Shown here piece after piece: positions 1 through 5,287 of a stretch of DNA of 6,118 nt; the first letter of the stretch is position 1, and the number at the start of each line of letters is the position of its first letter. Source of the stretch: Anaerolineae bacterium (lineage in GTDB: Bacteria > Chloroflexota > Anaerolineae > Aggregatilineales > Phototrophicaceae); contig JALONY010000110.1 in the NCBI GenBank assembly GCA_025454715.1, positions 1 to 6,118 of the forward strand. The letters are read 5' to 3'. The notes beneath the pieces are model-generated. The model was not told the origin of the DNA. It worked only from the letters and a program-made list of their open reading frames with translations, and did no database searches. The translations under genes were made by a program, and so were the position numbers.

Positions 1-420
1 ATCGGTCGTCAAACGCGCCACGATTTGCCCCACCGGCGTGGTGTTGAAATACCGCATATCCAGCCGCGTCACATGGTCGAACAACCGCTGACGAATCGCC
101 ACCAGCGCATTTTGACCCACCGTCTGCAACAGATAGGTGTAATAAAACCGCATCCCGAAAATCGCCGGAACCACTGCCATATACACCACCGCAATCGGGA
201 TGAGCCCACTGGCCTCCCCGCTGGCAATCGGGCCGTCCACCGCCTGCTGGATCAAGAACGGCGGCAACAGCGACAACAGCGACACCCCCAGCAACAACGC
301 GAAAATAACGGCCAAATGCACCGCATACGGCTTCAAGAACAGCCCCAACATCCACAACAAATACCGGTCGGATGGCGCTTGTTCATCCTGCGCCACCTGT
401 TTCATCGTCCCGACGGCCAT
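1..420 (-). CDS. ABC exporter half-transporter, N-terminal part (BmrD/MdlB-like), truncated by window edge
   Basis: Only the first 140 residues lie in the window; the frame is still open at position 1, so the rest of the membrane domain and the ATPase domain lie outside. The translation starts MAVGTMKQVAQDEQ and then runs into hydrophobic stretches at about residues 33-58 and 73-92, as expected for the first two helices of a type IV (ABCB-like) exporter. The segment at residues 110-140, with LFDHV, RYFNTTPVGQIV and a final RLTTD, matches the conserved cytoplasmic loop of the MdlB/YheH/BmrD group. The ATG at 418-420 has GAGGAA at 426-431 (minus-strand sense) 5 nt upstream. It begins 24 nt after the stop of the preceding ABC gene, so the two are very probably co-transcribed and encode two halves of one exporter at the inner membrane. 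The substrate cannot be told from sequence. Confidence 0.9.
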   Translation of the reverse strand, partial: MAVGTMKQVAQDEQAPSDRYLLWMLGLFLKPYAVHLAVIFALLLGVSLLSLLPPFLIQQAVDGPIASGEASGLIPIAVVYMAVVPAIFGMRFYYTYLLQTVGQNALVAIRQRLFDHVTRLDMRYFNTTPVGQIVARLTTD

Positions 421-444
421 ACCCGTTCCTCGCTTCCTGTGCCC

Positions 445-2187
445 CTAGGCCGATACCGCGTCGCTGTCCATCTCACGCTGCACCAGCTTGGCATAAAACC
501 CGCCGGTCTTCATCAACGACTCGTGCGTCCCGTCTTCCACGACCCGCCCGTTTTCCATCACGATGATGCGGTCGGCGTCTTTCACCGTCGCCACGCGGTG
601 GGCAATCAACAAGCTGGTGCGCGTCTTGAACACCCGCCGCAACCCCGCCAAAATATCCGCCGCCGTGTGGGTGTCCACGCTCGATAACGCATCGTCCAAC
701 ACCAATACCGACGGGTCGCGCAAAATCGCCCGTGCAATCGCCACACGCTGCTTTTGCCCGCCCGACAACATCACCCCGCGCTCGCCCACCATCGTGTCCA
801 GCCCCTTGGGCAAGCGCGGCAAATCGTTCGACAATTTAGAAATCTCGACCGCCTCGGCCAAGGCCATTTCGTCGGCCTGCTCCAAGCCCATCAAGATGTT
901 CTCGCGCAATGTCTTGCTGAACAAAAAGGTCGATTGTGGCACATACGACACCAGCCACCGCACATCGTCCAGCACGATGTCCCGAACGTCCACCCCGTCC
1001 AACAACACCCGCCCACGGGTCGGGTCATTCACCCGCGCCAGCAGGTTCACCAATTGTGTCTTGCCGCTGCCGGTCGCCCCGACGATGGCCACCACCTCGC
1101 CCGCCCGTATCGTCAAATCGACACCGTCCAGCACCGTCGCACCGTCCAGCTCCAACCCGACACCCTCGAAGCGAATCTCACCCTTCACCTCGCGCATCGG
1201 CACCGCGTCCGGCTTAGACTCGATTTGGGTCGGCTGCATCAACGGCGCCAAACGGTTCAAAGCGGCCTTGGCCTGCTGCCAGCGCTGATACACCGTCCCG
1301 AGGTTCAACAGCCACGTGCTGACGAATGCCAGATACAGCAAGAAGCTGGTGAACTCGCCCACCGTCATCTGCCCGCCAATCGCCATCACCCCGCCCAACA
1401 TCACCACCACCGCCGAGGTAAATTCGCTCACCCCGTTCGGGATCATCCCCACCGGCTCGTTGCGCCGCCGAAACCGCAACCACTTATCGCGGTATAGCTG
1501 GTTCTCAGCCGCATACTGCCGCCCGAAGCTCGCTTCCATCCCTGTGGTCTTAATGGTCTGAATACCACTGACCGTGTCCTGCACGAACCCCGCCAACACA
1601 CCGGCTTGGTTCTGCACGTCCTCGCTGATGGGCGCCAAAGCCATCCCAGCGCGCACCTGCAACGCCGTAGACCCCATCAACACCACGAAGACCAACACCG
1701 TCAGCCAAAAATTCGTCAACCCCAGCAAAATAAAGGTCGAAATCAACATGAACACCGCCGTGCCCGTCCGCAAGAACCCCAGCGCGTTCAGCCGCCAAAT
1801 CACCATCATGTCGTTGTGCATCCGCGAAATCAGGTCACCGCTCGAGTACTGCTTGTAAAACCCCTGATCCAACGTCACCATATTGTCGAAAATCGAGCGC
1901 CGCAGGTCATAATCGACCGAATACGCCACCTCGCCGCTGTATTTCCGCAACTCGTTGTACGCCAAAATATTCACCACCGCCAACCCGACGATAGCGCCGA
2001 TGAACCCCAAAATTTCCTGCATGTCCGCCCCGTTGCTCAGCCGATCGACCAAATAACCAATCAGCAACGGCTCCAACGCAGTCGTCACACCGGCCACCAC
2101 CCCATACCCCAACGCGCCGGTCGCAGCCCCGCGGTGTTTCATCACCCGCCCAATCAACCACCGCAGGTCTATCGCTTGTTGTGTCAT
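445..2187 (-). CDS. ABC exporter half-transporter with fused membrane and ATPase domains (BmrC/MdlA-like), probable heterodimer subunit
   Basis: This complete 580-residue protein has the usual length for an ABCB-type half-transporter. The membrane domain covers about residues 15-305, with hydrophobic helices near 22-48, 58-77, 140-157, 160-175, 255-272 and 278-297. The nucleotide-binding domain covers about 335-575: Walker A GATGSGKT at 370-377, Q-loop VPQ ending at Q418, signature LSGGQ at 474-478, Walker B VLVLDD at 494-499, D-loop SSVD at 502-505 and switch His530. The residue after Walker B is Asp499 where a catalytic Glu is usual. In known heterodimeric exporters such as BmrC/BmrD and TM287/TM288, one subunit carries this Asp. 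The partner is presumably the ABC gene 24 nt downstream. Such pairs use ATP to export lipids, drugs or peptides across the inner membrane; the substrate here is unknown. An in-frame TGA two codons upstream fixes 2187 as the earliest ATG; its Shine-Dalgarno is weak. Confidence 0.93.
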   Translation of the reverse strand: MTQQAIDLRWLIGRVMKHRGAATGALGYGVVAGVTTALEPLLIGYLVDRLSNGADMQEILGFIGAIVGLAVVNILAYNELRKYSGEVAYSVDYDLRRSIFDNMVTLDQGFYKQYSSGDLISRMHNDMMVIWRLNALGFLRTGTAVFMLISTFILLGLTNFWLTVLVFVVLMGSTALQVRAGMALAPISEDVQNQAGVLAGFVQDTVSGIQTIKTTGMEASFGRQYAAENQLYRDKWLRFRRRNEPVGMIPNGVSEFTSAVVVMLGGVMAIGGQMTVGEFTSFLLYLAFVSTWLLNLGTVYQRWQQAKAALNRLAPLMQPTQIESKPDAVPMREVKGEIRFEGVGLELDGATVLDGVDLTIRAGEVVAIVGATGSGKTQLVNLLARVNDPTRGRVLLDGVDVRDIVLDDVRWLVSYVPQSTFLFSKTLRENILMGLEQADEMALAEAVEISKLSNDLPRLPKGLDTMVGERGVMLSGGQKQRVAIARAILRDPSVLVLDDALSSVDTHTAADILAGLRRVFKTRTSLLIAHRVATVKDADRIIVMENGRVVEDGTHESLMKTGGFYAKLVQREMDSDAVSA

Positions 2188-2242
2188 GTCTCACAGTCCC
2201 ATCGCCGAACCACATCCCCGCGCCCACAGCTTGCCGACCGCG

Positions 2243-2269
2243 GTTATAGGCAATACTACAAAATACCAA
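2243..2269 (-). promoter_or_regulatory. Candidate promoter of the ABC exporter operon (weak)
   Basis: Read on the minus strand, TTGGTA (2264-2269) and TATAAC (2243-2248) resemble -35 and -10 boxes but are only 15 bp apart, shorter than the usual 16-18. The -35-like box is also part of a tandem ACCAA repeat array, which would fit an activator-dependent promoter. The leader would be about 50 nt. The palindrome ACCGCGGT (2237-2244) overlaps the -10 edge. This is a candidate only. Confidence 0.3.
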
Positions 2270-2300
2270 CTTCAACCAAATAGAACCAATCTCGTACCAT
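2254..2300. repeat. Helically phased ACCAA-type direct repeats in the divergent promoter region
   Basis: On the plus strand TACCAA (2264-2269), AACCAA (2274-2279) and AACCAA (2284-2289) start exactly 10 bp apart, followed by TACCAT (2295-2300) at 11 bp. A weaker TACTAC (2254-2259) precedes them at the same 10-bp period. The array lies between the leftward ABC promoter candidate and the -35 box of rpsA at 2319. The repeats and their spacing are directly visible. A role as a tandem binding site for a regulator, or as phased A-tracts that bend DNA, is inferred. Confidence 0.55.
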
Positions 2301-2318
2301 CTCGCCCCGTGTACGTCG

Positions 2319-2347
2319 TTGACAAAGATTAACGCTTTCTGTAAAAT
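2319..2347 (+). promoter_or_regulatory. Sigma70-type promoter of rpsA
   Basis: A perfect -35 box TTGACA (2319-2324) is separated by 17 bp from TAAAAT (2342-2347), one base from the TATAAT consensus. This is the strongest promoter in the window and fits high expression of a ribosomal protein gene. Transcription would begin near 2354, giving a leader of about 185 nt before the rpsA start. Confidence 0.85.
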
Positions 2348-2353
2348 GCGCTC

Positions 2354-2538
2354 CGACCTCAAAGGGGATGTTCAGAACAGCGCCTGCGCCAACCCTGCGA
2401 TTTTGCAGGAACCACGTATTCACCGGCACTCGTCCTAGCTGTCCGAACTCGGCACCTCATGTACACACCACACATGGGCAGGCCGAGTTTTCTGTTGTCT
2501 ACCGCTTGAGAGAATTTTGGTCCGGAGGGTCACCCTGT
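2354..2538 (+). promoter_or_regulatory. Long 5' leader of rpsA with two hairpins
   Basis: The predicted transcript has about 185 untranslated bases. An imperfectly centred palindrome TGTTCAGAACA (2369-2379) lies near the transcript start. CCTGC (2394-2398) pairs with GCAGG (2405-2409) across a 6-nt loop. AACTCGGC (2446-2453) pairs with GCCGAGTT (2482-2489), with CATGT (2458-2462) and ACATG (2472-2476) pairing inside it; T-rich sequence follows (2488-2500). The Shine-Dalgarno GGAGGG (2524-2529) comes 35 nt after the second hairpin. In Escherichia coli rpsA is known to be repressed by its own product at the mRNA leader; whether this leader does the same is inference. No conserved riboswitch was recognised. 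Confidence 0.5.
2446..2495 (+). terminator. Attenuator-like hairpin in the rpsA leader
   Basis: The outer stem is 8 perfect base pairs (2446-2453 with 2482-2489) and the inner stem 5 pairs (2458-2462 with 2472-2476), with a small internal loop between them. The stem ends in TT and runs into TCTGTT, so the T-tract is short and interrupted. It could be a weak terminator, an attenuator or simply a structured leader element. It lies inside the rpsA transcript, so full termination would silence the gene. Confidence 0.35.
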
Positions 2539-3771
2539 ATGCACAATCTTTCTACCCTGCCCAGCGACATCGATTTCGAGGCGTTGCTGGAAGAATCGTT
2601 CTCCCAATCCAGTTTCGAGCGTGGTGACACCGTCACCGGCACGGTGCTGTCCATCAGCCATCGCGGCCTCATCGTCGGCGTCGGCTCGATGCGCGACGGT
2701 TTCGTGGATCGTGGCGACATCGAGCGCCTCGGCCAAGAGCCCACCGACTACGCCGTCGGCCAAGAGGTCGATGTCAACATCCTCCGCATGGAGGACGAAG
2801 ACGGCAACCTCGTCTTGTCCATCTCGCAAGCCCGCCAAAGCGAGGACTGGAAGAACGCCGAAGAACTGCTCGAGAAGCAGGAGAACTGGCAGGGTTTCGT
2901 GGCAGACGCCAACCGGGGCGGCCTCATCATCCTGTTCGGCAACGTGCGTGGGTTCGTCCCCGCCAGCCACGTCTCCGACCTTCCCCGCGGCCTCAACGAA
3001 GACGAGCGCCGCGCCTACCTGTCGCGCTTGGTCGGCCAGCCCATCACCCTCAAGGTCATCGAGGTCAACCGCAAGCGTCGCCGCTTGGTCTTCAGCCAAC
3101 GCGAAGCCCAACGCGATCGCCGTGACGCCCGCAAGGAAACCCTGTTGGGCGAGCTGAAGGAAGGCGAAATTCGCACCGGTGTGGTCAGCGGCCTGCGCGA
3201 CTTCGGCGCGTTCGTTGACCTCGGCGGCGCCGACGGCCTCATCCACATCTCCGAGCTGGCGTGGCACCGCGTCAAGCACCCCAAGGAAGTCCTCAACGTC
3301 GGCGACCAAGTCACCGTCTACGTCCTCCGCCTCGACGACGAGGGCAAGCGCATCGGCCTCAGCCTCAAGCGCCTCCAGCCCAACCCGTGGTCGCTGGTCG
3401 AAGAGATGTACCACGTCGGCCAGCTCGTCAGCGGCACCATCTCGCGCCTCGCCGATTTCGGCGCGTTCGTCAGCATGGAGCCCGGCATCGAGGCGCTCTT
3501 GCACCTCAGCCAAATGGGCAGCCCCGCCCCCACCCACCCCTCGCAGGTCGTCTACGAGGCGCAACACCTGCTCATGCGCGTCATCAGCATCGAGCCCGAG
3601 AAGCAACGCCTCGGCCTCAGCCTGCGCGACATCAGCGACGAGGATCGCCGCGCTTGGCAAGAGCAACACCCCGCCAAGCAGCTCTCGCCCATGATGGGGC
3701 AACCCAACGCTGGTAACGCCGCCCCCGCTGCGGTAGAATTGACCGAACAAGAAGCACCCGCCGAGGCCTAA
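2539..3771 (+). CDS. rpsA: 30S ribosomal protein S1, four S1 domains
   Basis: This 410-residue protein is built from four S1-type OB-fold RNA-binding domains at about residues 27-97, 115-187, 208-277 and 293-363. Domains 3 and 4 are the most canonical ([34 protein letters not shown], and the ending [14 protein letters not shown]). A low-complexity tail rich in Ala, Pro, Glu and Gln follows domain 4. S1 binds the 30S subunit and recruits mRNA for initiation; the E. coli protein has six domains, whereas shorter four-domain forms occur in other phyla. The frame is open from 2368, but ATG 2539 is chosen because GGAGGG (2524-2529) sits 9 nt before it and the upstream extension has no S1-like character and overlaps the leader hairpins. 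It is the first gene of a plus-strand cluster with rpsU and infA. Confidence 0.93.
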   Translation: MHNLSTLPSDIDFEALLEESFSQSSFERGDTVTGTVLSISHRGLIVGVGSMRDGFVDRGDIERLGQEPTDYAVGQEVDVNILRMEDEDGNLVLSISQARQSEDWKNAEELLEKQENWQGFVADANRGGLIILFGNVRGFVPASHVSDLPRGLNEDERRAYLSRLVGQPITLKVIEVNRKRRRLVFSQREAQRDRRDARKETLLGELKEGEIRTGVVSGLRDFGAFVDLGGADGLIHISELAWHRVKHPKEVLNVGDQVTVYVLRLDDEGKRIGLSLKRLQPNPWSLVEEMYHVGQLVSGTISRLADFGAFVSMEPGIEALLHLSQMGSPAPTHPSQVVYEAQHLLMRVISIEPEKQRLGLSLRDISDEDRRAWQEQHPAKQLSPMMGQPNAGNAAPAAVELTEQEAPAEA

Positions 3772-3799
3772 ACCCCTCTGCGCGCTACCCTTGACACCT

Positions 3800-3825
3800 C
3801 AGGGGGAGGCCAACGCCTCCCCTTG
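3800..3825 (+). other. GC-rich 11-bp hairpin between rpsA and rpsU, no T-tail
   Basis: CAGGGGGAGGC (3800-3810) pairs with GCCTCCCCTTG (3815-3825) around a CAAC loop, giving 11 pairs with one G-T wobble. The following bases (TGCAAAAATC) contain no T-run, unlike the clear terminator after rpsU. It is therefore more likely a partial terminator, a processing site or an mRNA 3'-end stabiliser than a full stop for transcription. The right arm, CCTCCCC, also resembles an anti-Shine-Dalgarno sequence and could compete for the rpsU ribosome binding site. Confidence 0.6.
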
Positions 3826-3844
3826 TGCAAAAATCCCACACTGA

Positions 3845-3854
3845 AAGGGGGTGA
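3845..3854 (+). promoter_or_regulatory. Extended Shine-Dalgarno of rpsU
   Basis: AAGGGGGTGA differs from the full anti-SD complement AAGGAGGTGA at one base, and that difference (G for A) still allows a G-U pair. It ends 6 nt before the rpsU ATG. It is the most extensive ribosome binding site seen in the window. Confidence 0.75.
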
Positions 3855-3860
3855 AACCGC

Positions 3861-4061
3861 ATGGCAACCGTTCGTCTAAAGCCCAACGAGTCGCAAGAGC
3901 AACTGCTCCGTCGCTTCCGCAAGCGCGTGACCAACGCCGGCATTCTCAGCACCATCCGCCGCAAGCGCTGGCACATCAGCAAAAGTGAACTGCGCCGCAT
4001 CGAGGAGAAAAAGGCCATCCGCCGCTCCCGCCGCCGCCAGTCCAAGGGGTCTGGCCGCTAA
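3861..4061 (+). CDS. rpsU: 30S ribosomal protein S21
   Basis: This very basic 66-residue protein has the length and pattern of bS21: an N-terminal strand (ATVRLKPNES), the helix QEQLLRRFRKRVTNAGI, and a second Arg/Lys-rich helix ending in KKAIRRSRRRQSK. S21 sits on the 30S platform next to the 3' end of 16S rRNA and helps the anti-Shine-Dalgarno pair with mRNA. The start is clear, with an extended Shine-Dalgarno just upstream. The gene follows rpsA by 89 nt without a visible new promoter, so the two probably share a transcript, and it is followed by a strong intrinsic terminator. No truncation or unusual residue is seen. Confidence 0.93.
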   Translation: MATVRLKPNESQEQLLRRFRKRVTNAGILSTIRRKRWHISKSELRRIEEKKAIRRSRRRQSKGSGR

Positions 4062-4133
4062 AGGCCACACCCGCCCACCCGTCGGCACAACCGCCCAGCA
4101 CGCCCTATCCTAGGCGGCAGCCTACACCATCCC

Positions 4134-4181
4134 AGACCGCTGCCGAAGCACGCCTTTGGCAGCGGTCTTTGCTGTTTTCTT
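4134..4181 (+). terminator. Strong intrinsic terminator after rpsU
   Basis: AGACCGCTGCCGAAG (4134-4148) pairs with CTTTGGCAGCGGTCT (4154-4168) over 15 positions with one G-T wobble and a 5-nt loop CACGC. It is followed by TTGCTGTTTTCTT (4169-4181). It ends about 28 nt before the infA start codon. A smaller hairpin, TAGGC-GGCA-GCCTA (4111-4124), precedes it. Confidence 0.85.
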
Positions 4182-4209
4182 ATCTCCCCTAGTCACCCCA
4201 AGGAGCCGT

Positions 4210-4452
4210 ATGGCTGACGATAAAATCGAGGTCGAGGGCACGGTCATCGAAGCCCTCCCCAACGCCCAATTCATGGTGGAGCTCGACAACAAACACCGCA
4301 TCCTCGCCTATCTCTCCGGCAAGATGCGTAAGTTCTACATCCGCATCGCCCCGGGCGACAAAGTCCGCGTCGAGATGAGCGTCTATGACCCCACCCGTGG
4401 CCGCATCATCTTCCGTCACCGCGATGGCGGCGGGCCGCGCAACACCGAATGA
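4210..4452 (+). CDS. infA: Translation initiation factor IF-1
   Basis: This 80-residue protein is a single S1/OB-fold domain. Its core aligns well with known IF-1: [20 protein letters not shown], then [22 protein letters not shown] and [15 protein letters not shown]-1 binds the A site of the 30S subunit and works with IF-2 and IF-3 to assemble the initiation complex. It is slightly longer than the usual 72 residues because of a tail GGGPRNTE. The start at 4210 is chosen over an in-frame ATG at 4156 because AAGGAG (4200-4205) lies 4 nt before it and the family starts with MA; the upstream ATG falls inside the terminator hairpin. infA is normally found in the secY-rpmJ-rpsM ribosomal cluster, so its place after rpsU is less usual. 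A second copy elsewhere in the genome is possible. Confidence 0.94.
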   Translation: MADDKIEVEGTVIEALPNAQFMVELDNKHRILAYLSGKMRKFYIRIAPGDKVRVEMSVYDPTRGRIIFRHRDGGGPRNTE

Positions 4453-4468
4453 CGCTGCACGGCCACGC

Positions 4469-4489
4469 CCAGCGCGCTCAACGCGCTGG
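4469..4489. terminator. Hairpin at the convergent infA/menG ends
   Basis: CCAGCGCG (4469-4476) pairs perfectly with CGCGCTGG (4482-4489) across a 5-nt loop CTCAA. The menG stop codon (4478-4480) lies in the loop, and infA ends 16 nt to the left. There is no T-run on either strand, so efficient intrinsic termination is doubtful; it may mark the 3' ends of both transcripts or need Rho. Confidence 0.45.
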
Positions 4490-5200
4490 CTTGCGCCCCC
4501 AGTGCACCGCCATCGTCCCAAACATGAACGTCCGATACTGGACGTTTTCAATCCCCACCTCGACCATCAGCGCCGCAAGTTCTTGCGGCGTTTTAAACGC
4601 CTGTGTCGATTCGGGCAGATACTCATACGCATCCGCCCCCTGCTTCCCGCTGATCAACCGCCCCAGCAACGGGATGCCATATTTCAGGTAAGCGACGATG
4701 AACGGGCGCAAGATGTTGTTGGGCGGTGGCGTCGTGTCCAAAATCACGATCCGCCCCCCGGGCTTGGCCACCCGCACCTGCTCGCGCAAGGTCTGGCGGA
4801 TGTCCACCACATTCCGCACCAAATAGCCGCTCACCACCGCATCGAACAGCCCGTCGGCCAACGGCAGGTTCATCGCGTCTGCCGCCAGCCACTTCACCTG
4901 CTGCCCAATCGTCTCACGTTGCCCAACGAACATCATCGGCAATGCGAAGTCGGCACCCACCACCTCCGCGCTGGGTTGCGCCCGCAACACCTCGAAAGCG
5001 ATGTCACCCGTCCCCGTCGCGAGGTCGAGCACCCGCCCACCCGCCGGAACTTCCGCCTTCTGCACAACGAACCGCCGCCACGCCTGATCTTGCCCCAGCG
5101 TCATCACGCGGTTCATCACGTTGTAGCGCTCCGCAATCCGCCCGAACATGTTCTGCACATAGGCCGATTTTTGCTCGCCTTGCAGTTTCGCGCCCATCAA
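4478..5200 (-). CDS. menG: UbiE/MenG-family methyltransferase, probable demethylmenaquinone methyltransferase
   Basis: This 240-residue class I SAM-dependent methyltransferase has full family length. The N-terminal family signature is visible (MFGRIAERYNVMNRVMTLG at residues 18-36, then WRR at 41-43). SAM motif I is VLDLATGTGD (57-66), the acidic ribose-binding residue is in VGAD (81-84), and AADAMNLPL (106-114) matches the next SAM-contact motif. GYLVRNVVD (125-133), RVAKPGG (143-149) and YEYLPEST (192-199) are UbiE/MenG hallmarks. The enzyme performs the final C-methylation of demethylmenaquinone to menaquinone at the membrane; a ubiquinone-pathway or other quinone role cannot be excluded. 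Two starts are adjacent: TTG at 5200 and ATG at 5197. AGGAA lies 9 nt from the TTG but 12 nt from the ATG, so TTG is kept; the product differs by one Met. The gene has its own promoter. Confidence 0.88.
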   Translation of the reverse strand: MMGAKLQGEQKSAYVQNMFGRIAERYNVMNRVMTLGQDQAWRRFVVQKAEVPAGGRVLDLATGTGDIAFEVLRAQPSAEVVGADFALPMMFVGQRETIGQQVKWLAADAMNLPLADGLFDAVVSGYLVRNVVDIRQTLREQVRVAKPGGRIVILDTTPPPNNILRPFIVAYLKYGIPLLGRLISGKQGADAYEYLPESTQAFKTPQELAALMVEVGIENVQYRTFMFGTMAVHWGRKPAR

Positions 5201-5239
5201 AGACCGCCATTCCTGTGTATTTTTTCACGAATTGGCGTG

Positions 5240-5248
5240 ATTATACCA
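5240..5248 (-). promoter_or_regulatory. Extended -10 promoter of menG
   Basis: On the minus strand TGGTATAAT gives a perfect TATAAT (5240-5245) preceded by the TGN extended -10 element (5246-5248). No good -35 is found 16-18 bp upstream, which is typical of extended -10 promoters. Transcription would start near 5233, about 33 nt before the start codon. Inverted ATTGG/CCAAT arms (5231-5235 and 5246-5250) flank the -10 box and could be an operator. Confidence 0.7.
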
Positions 5249-5287
5249 ATCGTCATCCGACCGGCGGATAAACAATCGGTGAGCATG

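Noticed and set aside
25..687. A 220-codon plus-strand open frame across the two ABC genes
   Set aside because: The translation is full of His, Arg, Gln and Pro, spans the junction of two real minus-strand genes and has no ribosome binding site or domain signal.
2459..2509. A 16-codon leader peptide (MYTPHMGRPSF...) in the rpsA leader
   Set aside because: There is no Shine-Dalgarno before its ATG, and it lies within the hairpin; nothing in the residues suggests a sensing run.
2368..2538. N-terminal extension of rpsA by 57 residues from an upstream in-frame ATG
   Set aside because: The extension covers the structured leader, has no Shine-Dalgarno in a useful place and does not resemble S1 proteins. 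The ATG at 2539 has GGAGGG 9 nt before it.
2530..3750. A 406-codon open frame on the minus strand, antisense to rpsA
   Set aside because: The translation is a low-complexity run of Ala, Asp, Glu, Val and Leu with no family features, as expected opposite a GC-rich gene with biased codons. rpsA on the plus strand has clear domains, a promoter and a Shine-Dalgarno.
3791..3796. TTGACA before rpsU as a -35 box
   Set aside because: No -10-like sequence lies 16-18 bp downstream; that stretch is inside the GC-rich hairpin.
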